64,000 nucleotides of DNA from Bombella favorum (GTDB lineage Bacteria > Pseudomonadota > Alphaproteobacteria > Acetobacterales > Acetobacteraceae). Positions 49,309-59,184 of the stretch are shown here, in pieces; the stretch's first letter is position 1; every line of letters begins with the position of its first letter. Under the pieces are notes generated by a model. That model did not search any database. It saw only the letters and a program-made list of their open reading frames with translations, and was not told the DNA's origin. The position numbers were made by a program, and so were the translations under genes. The stretch spans positions 62,001 to 126,000 of the forward strand of contig NZ_NWUS01000002.1 of assembly GCF_014048475.1 (NCBI RefSeq), written 5' to 3'.

Positions 49309-50001
49309 TCAGCCTTCGAAGCTGGAGAGATCAATACGCACACCTACTCCCATTGTGGAAGAAAGTGAAGCTTTTTTCAGGTAAGTTCCCTTCGCACCGG
49401 ACGGACGGGCCTTCTGCAGGGCATCCACCAGGGCCTTCACGTTCTCAGCAAGCTGAGACTCGGAGAAGGAAGCCTTACCAACGCCAGCGTGAACAATACC
49501 AGCACGCTCTGCGCGATATTCCACCTGACCAGATTTAGCAGCCTCAATAGCACCCTTGACATCCATCGTCACGGTACCGAGACGGGGGTTCGGCATCAGG
49601 CCACGCGGACCAAGGATCTTACCCAGACGACCCACCAGAGCCATCATGTCCGGTGTAGCAATGCAGCGATCGAACTCGATCTCGCCAGCCTGCACCTTCT
49701 CGGCCAGGTCTTCAGCACCGACAACCTCGGCACCAGCGGCAGTTGCTTCCTCAGCCTTCGGGCCACGAGCAAACACACCAACGCGCAGTGTCTTGCCTGT
49801 ACCGTGCGGCAGGGAGATCAGACCACGGACCATCTGATCGGCATGACGAGGGTCAACACCCAGACCGATAGCGAATTCAACCGTCTCATCGAACTTAGCC
49901 GTTGCGTTGCCCTTTACCAGAGCCACAGCTTCGTTCAGGGAGTACAGCTTATCAGCCTCAACCTTGGAGCGCAGAGCAGCAATACGTTTATTCTTGGCCA
50001 T
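49309..50001 (-). CDS. rplA: 50S ribosomal protein L1
   Basis: A 230-residue L1 of the E-site stalk. Motifs are [40 protein letters not shown] and [18 protein letters not shown]. In enteric bacteria L1 represses its own operon. It lies 3 bp after rplK. Confidence 0.99.
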   Translation of the reverse strand: MAKNKRIAALRSKVEADKLYSLNEAVALVKGNATAKFDETVEFAIGLGVDPRHADQMVRGLISLPHGTGKTLRVGVFARGPKAEEATAAGAEVVGAEDLAEKVQAGEIEFDRCIATPDMMALVGRLGKILGPRGLMPNPRLGTVTMDVKGAIEAAKSGQVEYRAERAGIVHAGVGKASFSESQLAENVKALVDALQKARPSGAKGTYLKKASLSSTMGVGVRIDLSSFEG

Positions 50002-50004
50002 GTC

Positions 50005-50439
50005 TTAGCCCTCCACCACATCAAGACCGATGGAACGGGCGGACCCAGCCAGCATACGCACGGCACCATCGATGTCGTTTGCGTTCATGTCCTGGAACTT
50101 CTTCTCAGCGATTTCACGCAGCTGGGAAGTCGTCACGGACCCGACGGACGCAGCACGGCCAACCGTCTGAGACCCCTTAGTGATCTTAGCAGCCTTCAGC
50201 AGGAAGTAAGTATTCGGCGGTGTCTTCGTGATGAAGGTGAAGGTGCGATCCGCATAGGCAGTGATCACAACCGGGATCGGCATACCCGGCTCGAGACTCT
50301 GCGTCTTTGCGTTAAATTCCTTACAGAACTGCATGATGTTCAGACCGCGCTGACCCAGCGCCGGACCAACCGGCGGAGACGGGTTAGCCTTGCCAGCCGG
50401 AATCTGCAGTTTGATGTAGCCAACTACTTTTTTGGCCAT
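50005..50439 (-). CDS. rplK: 50S ribosomal protein L11
   Basis: A 144-residue L11 of the GTPase-associated centre. It reads [20 protein letters not shown], then [19 protein letters not shown]. The start is set at ATG 50439 because [11 protein letters not shown] is the family N-terminus. Its upstream neighbour is an efflux channel gene, not the usual nusG. Confidence 0.98.
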   Translation of the reverse strand: MAKKVVGYIKLQIPAGKANPSPPVGPALGQRGLNIMQFCKEFNAKTQSLEPGMPIPVVITAYADRTFTFITKTPPNTYFLLKAAKITKGSQTVGRAASVGSVTTSQLREIAEKKFQDMNANDIDGAVRMLAGSARSIGLDVVEG

Positions 50440-50523
50440 ATCCGGGACTCCCTGATTTATAGTTCCCGAACCGTGGTTGAGACGGCAGGGATCATCCCCG
50501 CCTCCCACGTTCGACTGAGAGGG

Positions 50524-50552
50524 TGCCTAGACCATTCCCCCTATAGCGTCAA
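50524..50552 (-). promoter_or_regulatory. Candidate promoter of rplK-rplA
   Basis: A TTGACG -35 box (50552-50547), preceded by GC as in alphaproteobacterial promoters, is followed after 17 bp by TAGGCA (50529-50524), a poor -10. It lies 8 bp after the efflux channel stop and 85 bp before the rplK start. The -35 is convincing; the -10 is not. Confidence 0.4.
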
Positions 50553-50559
50553 GCTGGAA

Positions 50560-52164
50560 TCAGGGATGAACTGGCACGGCGGCCTTCCCTGTCAGGTCAC
50601 TTTCAGCAGCTGGCGGCTGAATCTCAGACCCTTTCTGCTGAGTTCCCACCGGGACCTCACCAGCAGGCCGAGCATGATGAAGCCCCTCATACTGCAATGG
50701 TCCAATCGGGTCGATGCTCTTAATGTCCGGCAGCAACGTGTTCGACCACCCTCCACCGAGGGCACGGATCAGCCTAACCGTGGACTGCACCTGCCTCGTC
50801 TGCGCCTGCACCTCCAGCAGGCGGGCCTTTAGGGCATCCTGCTGTGCTACCAGTGCATCCAGATAGTTTGTCAGCCCACCTGTATAGAGAGCCATCGTCA
50901 TGGCCTGCGTCCTCAAGGCGGCATCCACAGCCTGATGCTGCTGCAACTGCTCCTGATGGTACAAGGCTGTCTGGCTCAGACCGTCTTCCACGTCCTGAAA
51001 TGCAGCTAGAACCGTGGCTCGGTAGGAATCCACGCGCTCCCGATACTGCGACCAGGCCCGTTGCAGGGCAGCACGCCGCATTCCACCCGTAAAGAGCGGC
51101 TCCACAGCCTGCACAGCCACCCGCCAGAACGCCTTAGCAACACTAGCGAGGTCAAACCCAGCATCCTCGAACCCGCCTGTCGCACTGATGGTGATATGCG
51201 GATAAAAGGCTGCTCTGGAGACGCCAATAGCCCGTGCTGCCGCAGCCATTTGCCGCTCACTCACAGCAACATCAGGTCGCCTTTCCAGCAGGGTGGAGGG
51301 GATCCCCTCCTTGACCCGGATCGTATCAAAATGAAGCCGGAAATCCTTGATCGGCTGAATGTGGAAGCTGGTAGGTACCACATTTACCATGACGGCAATG
51401 GCATGTTCCTGCACCTGCCGGGTCGCCAACAAATAGCTCTGTGCCGCCTGAGCGGAATATAGCTCATTCTCCGCACGGGACACATCTAGCCCTGCTCCGA
51501 TGGCTCCGCCCTGCCGGAGACGGGTGATCTCCACTGCCGTACGGAAATACCGGATAGAATCGTCATACACGGCCAGCTGCGCATCAATCCCTCGCAGTGC
51601 CATATAATTTGATGCTAGCTCTGCCTGAAGGCTCAACCTCGTCAGGGCATACTCAGCTGCTCCGGCCTGTGCCAGATTCTTCTGCATATGTGTCTGATTA
51701 CGGATGGCATCCCAGAAGTCCGGCTCCCACGTGGCTGCCCCGCTGTAGGCAACATTGGATTCATAAATGGGCGTGTTATTGCTACGTCGTAAGAAAAGCC
51801 GCCCTTCCGACTGCTTATTCCGGCTCATCTGCGCCCCACCGGCGATCTGAGGATACAGTCGGCTTTCTGTCTCACGGGCGATGTCACGCTCCTGCGTGAA
51901 AACCTCTGCTGCCGCCTGAAGGTCAGGATTATAAGTGTTCAGCCGTTCCTCAAGCTCATCAAGCTGGGGATCGTGAAAAATCTTCCACCACTCTCCCCTG
52001 ACGACCGCATCAGCAGGCTTCGCATTGCCCATGATGCCTTTGCCTTCCCAGCCATCAGGATAGATGAAATGCGGCGTCTGATATTTTGGTGCCAGATCAC
52101 ATGATGTCAGAAAAAACGACAATCCACCCGCCAGCAGCGGCAGCTTCCGCCATGCCCTCATCAT
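50560..52164 (-). CDS. NodT-family efflux outer-membrane lipoprotein
   Basis: A 534-residue outer-membrane factor with a lipoprotein signal (LPLLAGGLSFFLTSCDLAPKY, Cys near residue 22). It shows paired efflux repeats, including WWKIFHDPQLDELEERLN and LLERRPDVAVSERQMAAAA. The C-terminal 40 residues are an extra Pro/Gln/Glu-rich tail. Its ATG shares one base with the adaptor stop at 52164. It closes the second tripartite RND system and lies only 120 bp before rplK on the same strand. Confidence 0.9.
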   Translation of the reverse strand: MMRAWRKLPLLAGGLSFFLTSCDLAPKYQTPHFIYPDGWEGKGIMGNAKPADAVVRGEWWKIFHDPQLDELEERLNTYNPDLQAAAEVFTQERDIARETESRLYPQIAGGAQMSRNKQSEGRLFLRRSNNTPIYESNVAYSGAATWEPDFWDAIRNQTHMQKNLAQAGAAEYALTRLSLQAELASNYMALRGIDAQLAVYDDSIRYFRTAVEITRLRQGGAIGAGLDVSRAENELYSAQAAQSYLLATRQVQEHAIAVMVNVVPTSFHIQPIKDFRLHFDTIRVKEGIPSTLLERRPDVAVSERQMAAAARAIGVSRAAFYPHITISATGGFEDAGFDLASVAKAFWRVAVQAVEPLFTGGMRRAALQRAWSQYRERVDSYRATVLAAFQDVEDGLSQTALYHQEQLQQHQAVDAALRTQAMTMALYTGGLTNYLDALVAQQDALKARLLEVQAQTRQVQSTVRLIRALGGGWSNTLLPDIKSIDPIGPLQYEGLHHARPAGEVPVGTQQKGSEIQPPAAESDLTGKAAVPVHP

Positions 52165-53510
52165 CAGTGCTGCCCCTGTCTGGTCGGCGCAGGTGCTGCT
52201 CCACCCTCACCCGGTTTTGGCTGGTCATCCGTGCTGTTTTCTTCCGGTGGCGGCATAGCACCAACACGGCGCAAATCGTTTGGCGTCACATTCGGAACTG
52301 GCTTTTCTAATTCCTTCGGTTTGACGTCATTATAACCACGGGTCGGCGTCACAACCCGGACCTCATCGCCGTCCAGCATATCCGCCGTTGGGTTGGCCAC
52401 GATCTCATCATTCAGAGACATGCCGGAAAGCACTTGTGTCGTCATACCGAAATTCGTGCCGACCTGCACAGTTTCCAACCTGATGTGATTATTGACGACC
52501 TTAGCCACCTGCATCCCCTGCGCCCGAAAAATGAGCGCACTCGTCGGCACGATCAGCACATCCGGGTCACCCGGAGCCTGAATATGGGCCGTAGCATAGG
52601 AGTTGGGCCAAAGCAGGCCATCGGGATTGTCCAGAACCAGCTCGGTTGTCACTGTCCGGGTGGCAGCATTGAAGGCATTGGCCGTTGCTAGGAAACGGGC
52701 CTTGAACACACGTCCCGGATATTGAGGGACACTCAACTCCGCACTGATGCTAGGTGAAATGACACTCGCAAAATCCTGCGGGACGGACACGAAAACACGT
52801 ATCCGGTGCACATCCGCCACAGAGAAGAGTTCAGCAATGGCACCACGGGAATTGAGATTACCCCCCGCAGCATTCACATAGTCCCCAACATTAACCAGAC
52901 GGGATGTCACGATCCCATCAAACGGAGCTACGATCCGCTTGAAGTTTTCCAGAGCCTCCACCCGTTCAACTTCATGAGCGGCGGCATCAAGCTCGGCCTT
53001 CTGGGCGGCAGCATTGGCGGCTTGCACGTCCACTTCCTGCCGGGACACAGCCTGTGTTCCCCGCAAAGCCGTCCAACGTTTTGTGGTGATGAGCGCCAGC
53101 TGATAGCGGGCATTGACGACCTCATAATGCGCCTTAGCCGCTGCGTATTGGGCATCAATACTTGGCGTGCTGACTTCTGCCAGCAGGTCGCCACGTTTCA
53201 CGTGGGCACCGTAATCCTTGTACCACATCTTCACATAGCCGGAGACCTGCGCATAAATCGGTGCCTCGTACCATGCGGCCAGATTGGCGGGTAGGTCCAC
53301 AGTCCGGGTCGCTGGTCCCGGTTGGGCCTTTATCAGCACAACACGGGCAATAGAACTATCCTGCGCCTCCCGCACCAGTTCCCGCTTATGCCAGGCCCGT
53401 TGCACGAGACCCAGCACGACCAACCCAACCAGCACGGCCAGAACTATCAGAATCAGCAAACGCCCCTTACCACGGGCCACAGATGTTGTCTGATTGGTAG
53501 ACGGATTCAT
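52164..53510 (-). CDS. RND efflux periplasmic adaptor
   Basis: A 448-residue membrane fusion protein. The N-terminal helix is LLILIVLAVLVGLVVLGLV (about 17-37). The lipoyl-like half reads VSGYVKMWYKDYGAHVKRGD, followed by an alpha-hairpin at about 115-170, and the second half shows APFDGIVTSRLVNVGDYVNA. The C-terminal 50 residues are Pro/Glu-rich and unlike the core family. It overlaps the pump gene by 4 bp. Substrate unknown. Confidence 0.9.
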   Translation of the reverse strand: MNPSTNQTTSVARGKGRLLILIVLAVLVGLVVLGLVQRAWHKRELVREAQDSSIARVVLIKAQPGPATRTVDLPANLAAWYEAPIYAQVSGYVKMWYKDYGAHVKRGDLLAEVSTPSIDAQYAAAKAHYEVVNARYQLALITTKRWTALRGTQAVSRQEVDVQAANAAAQKAELDAAAHEVERVEALENFKRIVAPFDGIVTSRLVNVGDYVNAAGGNLNSRGAIAELFSVADVHRIRVFVSVPQDFASVISPSISAELSVPQYPGRVFKARFLATANAFNAATRTVTTELVLDNPDGLLWPNSYATAHIQAPGDPDVLIVPTSALIFRAQGMQVAKVVNNHIRLETVQVGTNFGMTTQVLSGMSLNDEIVANPTADMLDGDEVRVVTPTRGYNDVKPKELEKPVPNVTPNDLRRVGAMPPPEENSTDDQPKPGEGGAAPAPTRQGQH

Positions 53511-56500
53511 GAAGGTTCTCCTTCTGGAGTGGTCTGGTCACCCTTCGGGGCACCGCCATGGATCAGAGCAAAAACACAGGGAACAAACAGCAGCGTCGCT
53601 ACCGTTGCCATCAATAGCCCTCCGATGACCGCCTTGCCCAGTGGCGCATTGGAGGAATTGCTGATGGACATCGGGACCATACCGATCATCATCGCCAGGG
53701 CCGTCATCAGCACGGGGCGGATACGTTCGAACCCAGCTTCAGAGGCGGCAAGAACGGCATTGCCATGCGCTTCCAGACGTTCCCGGGCGAAAGCCACAAC
53801 CAGCACGGCGTTAGCGGTGGCCGTTCCCATACACATGATAGCCCCTGTTAGAGCTGGCACGGACAGTGTGGTATGGGTCAGGAACAAGCTCCACGCGATA
53901 CCACCCAAAGCCGCTGGCAGGGCCATGATGATAACGAACGGGTCCAGCCATGACTGAAAATTCACGACAATGATCAGATAGACCAGCACAATGGAGAGCA
54001 GCAGCCCGCCAATCAGCTGAACGTAGGCATTATTCATTGTCACGACCTGGCCACGCACCACCATACTGGAACCACGTGGCAGATTGGGGCGGACTTTCTC
54101 TACCTCCTGCCCAACAGCACGGGATAAGGTCCCAAGGTCCACACCTTCCGCAGCGACATAAATGTCGAACACCGGCATGATATTATAGTGGGAAACTTCC
54201 GCTGGGGTGCCCGTCTGTACGATATGGCTGACCCCTCCCAGAATCTGCATAGTTCCATTCTGGGGGTTCCCATCCCCCCTATCGATGGGCATTTTCTCAA
54301 GGTCATTGAGTGTCTGGAGATAGGTGGCGGGAGCCTGCACATCAATCAACTGGGATGTGCCCTGCGGGTTGAGATAGTACGTCTGACCAACCTGCGAACT
54401 CCCCGAAAGGGTCGTCAGGACATTAAAGGCAATATCTTTTTCGGTAATCCCCGTGCCCATAGCAAAACTACGATGAGCATTGATGAGCATGGTCGGCTGT
54501 GTCATCGGCTGCTGCACGCTGACATCCACAGCACCGGGAATCTGCCGAAGATGCTGCGCTAGATGAACAGCAAAATCATAATTATGTTGGAGGTCACGCC
54601 CAACGATCTGCACATCAATGGGGGACGGCAAACCAAAGTTGAGAATCTTCGCTGTAAGGTCACCTGGCTGAAAGGTAAAACCTATCCCCGGAAAGGCCGT
54701 CCCGAGGGACCGACGCAGCTGCTTCCGGTAATCGGAGATTGGACTCTCTGAATCCTCCAGCTGGATAGTAACATCACAATCCTGCGCCCCCGTCGTGGGA
54801 GAAGGCACCATGGCCTGATTCATCTGGCTCATCGGCAAGCCGCAGTTATTGACGATCAACTTCACCTGACCGGGTAAAGTCTCCCGAATTTTCTTCTCAA
54901 TCAGCCCGCTTAATTTTGCGCTTTCTTCAATCCGGGTGCCAACCGGTGCCCGAAAATGCATCTGCATGGTCCCAGATTTGATCTCCGAGAAGAAATCCTG
55001 CCCAACAAAGAAAAGAAGAAGGAGAGACGCCAGCGCACCGGAAAGGAACAGAGCGATAAATTTCGTTCTGATCGACAGAACAGTCAGCAGGATCTCATGA
55101 TACCCCTGCCTGAACTGTTCGAAATAAGACTCAAATTTTTCCTGAAACCTGCCAAAGAAGCCCCTCTTCCGGCTAGCGTAATCTGGATGTCGCTGTTTTT
55201 CCACCTGAGCAGCAAGCAGCCAGTTCGCCATTGTTGGCACGAGCGTTCTGGAAAGAATGAAAGAAGCAATCATCGCGAAAATGATGGCCTCGGCCATGGG
55301 CATGAACAGCCAGCCCGCAACGCCTGTCAGCTCGAAGAGAGGGAACCAGACGATACAGATACATGTTGTCGAAACAAATGTCGGAATAACGATCTGATTA
55401 GCAGCATCGACAATGGCAGGCTCAAGCTCTTTTCCCATATGAAGATGAGCATCGATATTCTCGATCATCACCGTGGCATCATCCACGAGAATACCGACAG
55501 CCAGTGCTAACCCGCCCAGCGTCATCACATTGATGGACTGCCCTGCCAGACTAAGGCCGATCAAGGCGGAAAGCATAGCCAGAGGAATAGACACCGCCAC
55601 GATCACAGTCGAACGCCACGAACCCAGAAAAAGCAGAACGGTCAGGCTGGTCAGGATGGCAGCGGTGATCATTTCCCGCACCACATCGACAACGGATTCC
55701 TTCACGAAACTGGAAGCATCCGTCAGCACATCCATGCTTGTACCGGGAGGCAACGTCTTCTGAATATCAGGCAGTAACTTCTTGATCCCACTCACCACAT
55801 CCAGCGTCGAGGCATTACCGCTTTTCAGAATAACGATCATCACCGCCTGCTTCCCCCGCACCAGCACGGCATTAGTCTGCGGCGGGCCGCCCTTATGCAC
55901 CCAAGCTACATCCCGCAGGTAGATGACGGAATTGCCTACCTGCTTGATAGGCATTCGGTTGAAGGCTGCAATATCCAAAGGTGCAGAATTGGTCCGCACC
56001 ATGAAATCCATAGCCCCGACCTTCTGATCCCCAGCCGGAAGAACAATATTCTGCTTATTCAGTGCACTAGCCACATCGACAGCGGAAAGCCGATGGGCCA
56101 GAAGCTTAACCGGGTCAATATCTACCATGATATCCGCCGCTACCCCCCCATAAGGGTTGGGAATAGCCGTACCCGCCACGGAAACAAGTTCAGGACGGAT
56201 GAGGTTGGAAGCCATATTGTAGACTTCCGAAGCGGACATGTTGGGGTTGTTAACCTGTAGGGTCAGCACCGGAACGGAAGAGGCATCCAGTGCCAAAATA
56301 AGCGGCGGCGTGGCTCCGGTAGGAAGCTGCTTGATGACCGTCTGCGATACAGATGTAATCTGCGTCTGTGCTACGCTAACATCTGTGCCAGGTTGGAAGA
56401 AAACCTTGACGATCCCTCGCCCGTAATAAGAGCTGCTCTCAATATGTTCGATATTATTTACGGTCGCTGTTAACGTTCGCTCGTAATAATAAACGATACG

Positions 56501-56686
56501 ACCTGAAACTTCCTCCGGCATCAACCCGGTATAGGACCAGACAACCGCAACAGTCGGAATCTTGATGTTAGGAAAAACATCCGTTGGCGTCCCCAGAATG
56601 GCCCTCACCCCGAAGATGAGGATCATGATGGACATGACAACAAACGTATAAGGCCGCCGCAGGGCTGTCAGGACAATGGCATTCAT
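53507..56686 (-). CDS. RND efflux pump permease
   Basis: A 1059-residue RND pump. The N-terminus (MNAIVLTALRRPYTFVVMSI) and GTPTDVFPNIKIPTVAVVW are typical of a large group of proteobacterial RND permeases. Helix 4 shows GILVDDATVMIENID with the Asp-Asp proton relay, and it lacks the DGAVVMVEN motif of heavy-metal pumps. It is first in its operon, ahead of the adaptor and channel. A two-component system lies directly upstream, which suggests inducible control. Substrate cannot be predicted. Confidence 0.9.
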   Translation of the reverse strand: MNAIVLTALRRPYTFVVMSIMILIFGVRAILGTPTDVFPNIKIPTVAVVWSYTGLMPEEVSGRIVYYYERTLTATVNNIEHIESSSYYGRGIVKVFFQPGTDVSVAQTQITSVSQTVIKQLPTGATPPLILALDASSVPVLTLQVNNPNMSASEVYNMASNLIRPELVSVAGTAIPNPYGGVAADIMVDIDPVKLLAHRLSAVDVASALNKQNIVLPAGDQKVGAMDFMVRTNSAPLDIAAFNRMPIKQVGNSVIYLRDVAWVHKGGPPQTNAVLVRGKQAVMIVILKSGNASTLDVVSGIKKLLPDIQKTLPPGTSMDVLTDASSFVKESVVDVVREMITAAILTSLTVLLFLGSWRSTVIVAVSIPLAMLSALIGLSLAGQSINVMTLGGLALAVGILVDDATVMIENIDAHLHMGKELEPAIVDAANQIVIPTFVSTTCICIVWFPLFELTGVAGWLFMPMAEAIIFAMIASFILSRTLVPTMANWLLAAQVEKQRHPDYASRKRGFFGRFQEKFESYFEQFRQGYHEILLTVLSIRTKFIALFLSGALASLLLLFFVGQDFFSEIKSGTMQMHFRAPVGTRIEESAKLSGLIEKKIRETLPGQVKLIVNNCGLPMSQMNQAMVPSPTTGAQDCDVTIQLEDSESPISDYRKQLRRSLGTAFPGIGFTFQPGDLTAKILNFGLPSPIDVQIVGRDLQHNYDFAVHLAQHLRQIPGAVDVSVQQPMTQPTMLINAHRSFAMGTGITEKDIAFNVLTTLSGSSQVGQTYYLNPQGTSQLIDVQAPATYLQTLNDLEKMPIDRGDGNPQNGTMQILGGVSHIVQTGTPAEVSHYNIMPVFDIYVAAEGVDLGTLSRAVGQEVEKVRPNLPRGSSMVVRGQVVTMNNAYVQLIGGLLLSIVLVYLIIVVNFQSWLDPFVIIMALPAALGGIAWSLFLTHTTLSVPALTGAIMCMGTATANAVLVVAFARERLEAHGNAVLAASEAGFERIRPVLMTALAMMIGMVPMSISNSSNAPLGKAVIGGLLMATVATLLFVPCVFALIHGGAPKGDQTTPEGEPS

Positions 56687-56777
56687 GACAGGCAGTCACC
56701 CACACTAGAGATATGCAGTCCTAGCGGAGTAAGAGAATCATCCCCCGCCCCTAATATCCCGCAATAGGCTCGTCTCT

Positions 56778-56807
56778 CTGTCTCAATACCGCTGAGCAAT
56801 CTGTCTC
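56778..56807 (-). promoter_or_regulatory. Direct repeats in the efflux leader
   Basis: CTGTCTC occurs at 56778-56784 and 56801-56807, 23 bp apart (about two helical turns), upstream of the RND pump gene. OmpR-family regulators often bind such tandem sites, and one is encoded just upstream. Link to that regulator is inferred. Confidence 0.3.
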
Positions 56808-56821
56808 TCCACCTGGAGGGG

Positions 56822-56860
56822 CCCCGAATATTCTGGGTCCCCCTTGCGCCGCATTCGGGG
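56822..56860 (-). promoter_or_regulatory. 8-bp inverted repeat in the efflux leader
   Basis: CCCCGAAT (56822-56829) and ATTCGGGG (56853-56860) are perfect complements with a 23-nt loop. It lies between the histidine kinase terminator and the pump start, so it is a candidate operator or leader structure. Confidence 0.4.
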
Positions 56861-56883
56861 GATTATAACGACGACGCCCAAAG

Positions 56884-56907
56884 AAAAAATGCTTTTCATC
56901 TGAAAAG
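56884..56907 (-). terminator. Weak terminator after the histidine kinase
   Basis: CTTTTC and GAAAAG (56892-56907) form an AT-rich 6-bp stem followed on the minus strand by CATTTTTT. The stem is weak, so read-through from the two-component genes into the efflux operon is possible. Confidence 0.55.
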
Positions 56908-56957
56908 ATTTTTAAGAAGCATGGCTCAGTTGCCAGCACTTTATTTACGCCTATCTG

Positions 56958-58397
56958 TTACCCTTGCCCCGTGCCCTGAGCGTCTTCCGGACGTGGGAAG
57001 ATGAGACGGAATACTGTACCACTCCTCACCTCTCCCTCGCGGTTTTCCTCAATTACGAGGCGAGCTTCATGCAGCCGGACAATAGCCGCAACGAGGCTCA
57101 GCCCTAGCCCACTACCGGGAATGTGACGACTTTTATCCGCCCGGTAAAAACGGCTCATGACAGCATTGCGCTCTTCCACAGCAATGCCAACCCCCGTATC
57201 TCGCACCTCAAACCACGGTTCACACAGTTCATTACAGCCTGCCCGCAGGGTCACTGCACCACCCTCCTCCGTAAATTTGAGGGCATTATCAAGCAGGTTG
57301 GCGAGAACCTCATTTAGGAGATCCGCATCACCCCATAGTTCCACAGGCCCTTCATGCGGCAAGACAGACAGAGTCAACCCTTGCGTTTCCGCATTAGGTT
57401 CATACAGGTCGGCCATATCGGCAATCAACGGCATAACATCCATACGCCTAAAACCGGCCCGCCTCTGCCCATTTTCAATCTCCCCAATCCGCAGCAAAGC
57501 CGTAATAACCGAAAAACACTGCTCCAGATCACGCTGACACAGTGCCATCGCCTGCTCAAAGCGTGCTTCTTCCTCTGCTGTTGCAGCCATCATCGGAACA
57601 AAACCGTTCAGCCTGTCCAATCGGGCCTGAACACGGGCCAAAGGCGTGCGGAGGTCGTGGGCGATATCGTTGCCCACATCCCGCATTTCGCCCATCAGCT
57701 GCTCCAGCCGGTCCAGCATCCGGTTGACGGACCCTGCCAGACGGTCAAGGTCATCATGACCACGCCCGACAGGCAACCTTTCCCGCATCTGCCCTTTAAC
57801 AATCTGCTCAATGGAATGATGCATCTTGGTGATGCGCCCCAACGCCCGGCGGCTCAATACCATTCCGGCGGTCAGGGCAAAAAGTACGACTGGCAACATG
57901 GAAAACAAGGCACATTGCCGAGCAACATGCCGTAGCTCATCCACCATATGGCGAGACCGCCCCAGCACCAGCAGGCGGGTCTTCCCCGGCTGCATCCCCG
58001 GCACTTCCACCACCAGAAAACGCATGACCGTCACGGAATGATCCGGCAAAACGAAGGACAGGTTTTGCGTAGACTGACTAGCTGTCAACCCCGCAGGCCA
58101 TGCTGTCATATCTCCTGCAATGGGGTGATGTTCCTTATCGAACAAGGCCGCCGCATTAAGGAAAATACGCAGCTCACTTGTACTACGTTCCTTCAGCCGA
58201 ACTTCCAGGTCCCCCGGAGCCTCCTGCATAAGGACAGAAGCCGAACGGCGCAGCAAATCATTGGTACGAAGCTGCTCATAGGTACTGATCTGCCCATAAA
58301 GCAGGACCAGCTCCAGCAGCATCCCCAGCACCACGACACAGACAAGCCCCAGCGTCAGCCGGAAAGCCGCCGTGCGGAACAGGTCACTCCGGAACAC
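56958..58397 (-). CDS. Sensor histidine kinase
   Basis: About 479 residues. Two membrane helices (about 10-34 and 160-181) flank a periplasmic sensor domain. A HAMP linker follows, then the phosphoacceptor motif NDIAHDLRTPLARV with His at about 247, the N box LLDNALKFTEEGG, and the G boxes DTGVGI and GSGLGLSLVAAIV. Start choice is uncertain: the frame is open to GTG 58418, while GTG 58397 limits overlap with the regulator to 14 bp. It pairs with the OmpR-type regulator upstream and probably controls the downstream RND operon. Confidence 0.88.
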   Translation of the reverse strand: MFRSDLFRTAAFRLTLGLVCVVVLGMLLELVLLYGQISTYEQLRTNDLLRRSASVLMQEAPGDLEVRLKERSTSELRIFLNAAALFDKEHHPIAGDMTAWPAGLTASQSTQNLSFVLPDHSVTVMRFLVVEVPGMQPGKTRLLVLGRSRHMVDELRHVARQCALFSMLPVVLFALTAGMVLSRRALGRITKMHHSIEQIVKGQMRERLPVGRGHDDLDRLAGSVNRMLDRLEQLMGEMRDVGNDIAHDLRTPLARVQARLDRLNGFVPMMAATAEEEARFEQAMALCQRDLEQCFSVITALLRIGEIENGQRRAGFRRMDVMPLIADMADLYEPNAETQGLTLSVLPHEGPVELWGDADLLNEVLANLLDNALKFTEEGGAVTLRAGCNELCEPWFEVRDTGVGIAVEERNAVMSRFYRADKSRHIPGSGLGLSLVAAIVRLHEARLVIEENREGEVRSGTVFRLIFPRPEDAQGTGQG

Positions 58398-59142
58398 GTA
58401 AACAGAACCCAGCACCACGGATGCTGTGAATCAGTGGCTCTTCACCGTCCTTATCCACCTTGCGCCGCAATTTGCCGATATGCACATCCACGAGATTGGT
58501 GCGGGGCACAAACCGGTAATTCCAGACATCTTCCAGCAGCATGGTACGGGTCAGAACCGTATTGGGACGACGGATCATATATTCCAGCAAACGGAACTCC
58601 CGGGGGAGAAGATCAATCTCCCGCCCGTCCCGCCGTACCCGCCGCTCTAGAAGGTCCATTTCCAGCGGGCCCAGTTTCAACATGGAAGTGCGCCCATAAA
58701 CAGGCCGCCGCAGCAGAGCTTCTAGCCGAGCCGCCAACTCTTCCATCACAAACGGTTTTGTAAGGTAATCATCCCCGCCCGCTTTCAAACCACTGATACG
58801 GTCATCCACTGCGGATAGAGCCGATAGGACAAGAACCGGCATGGTCATGCCCTGTTCTCTCAGGGTCTCCAGCACGCTCAGCCCGTCCAACCCCGGCAAC
58901 ATACGATCCATTACCAACAGGGCATAATCCCCCTTGCGGGCCATCTCCAGCCCTTCGGTTCCTGTCGCCGCACGGAGGACCTCATAGCCCCGCCCGCTCA
59001 GGTCCCCCACGATCTCCTCAGCAAGACTGTCATCATCCTCAACAAGCAGAATCCTCACGGGAGCCTGCTCATCACCCTCTGGCAACGTATCACTCGGCCA
59101 GGGCTGTCGTTCCATCTTTCTAGTTTTCTTTCCTGCCGCCAT
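58384..59142 (-). CDS. OmpR-family response regulator
   Basis: A 252-residue regulator. The receiver starts at about residue 28 (RILLVEDDDSLAEEIVGDL) with phosphorylatable Asp79 in LLVMDRMLPGLDG and Lys129 in DDYLTKPF. The winged-helix DNA-binding domain has LLPREFRLLEYMIRRPNTVL and NLVDVHIGKLRRKVD. A 27-residue basic N-terminal extension precedes the receiver. A GAGAGG Shine-Dalgarno supports ATG 59142. It overlaps the kinase gene, so the pair is co-translated. Confidence 0.93.
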   Translation of the reverse strand: MAAGKKTRKMERQPWPSDTLPEGDEQAPVRILLVEDDDSLAEEIVGDLSGRGYEVLRAATGTEGLEMARKGDYALLVMDRMLPGLDGLSVLETLREQGMTMPVLVLSALSAVDDRISGLKAGGDDYLTKPFVMEELAARLEALLRRPVYGRTSMLKLGPLEMDLLERRVRRDGREIDLLPREFRLLEYMIRRPNTVLTRTMLLEDVWNYRFVPRTNLVDVHIGKLRRKVDKDGEEPLIHSIRGAGFCLRVPE

Positions 59143-59184
59143 CTCATAGCCTCTCTTCTGACGGGTACGATACCATGTCCGCCA

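Noticed and set aside
56751-56939. A 62-codon minus-strand frame between the kinase and pump genes
   Set aside because: It spans the terminator and the inverted repeat, has no good start site and no family resemblance.
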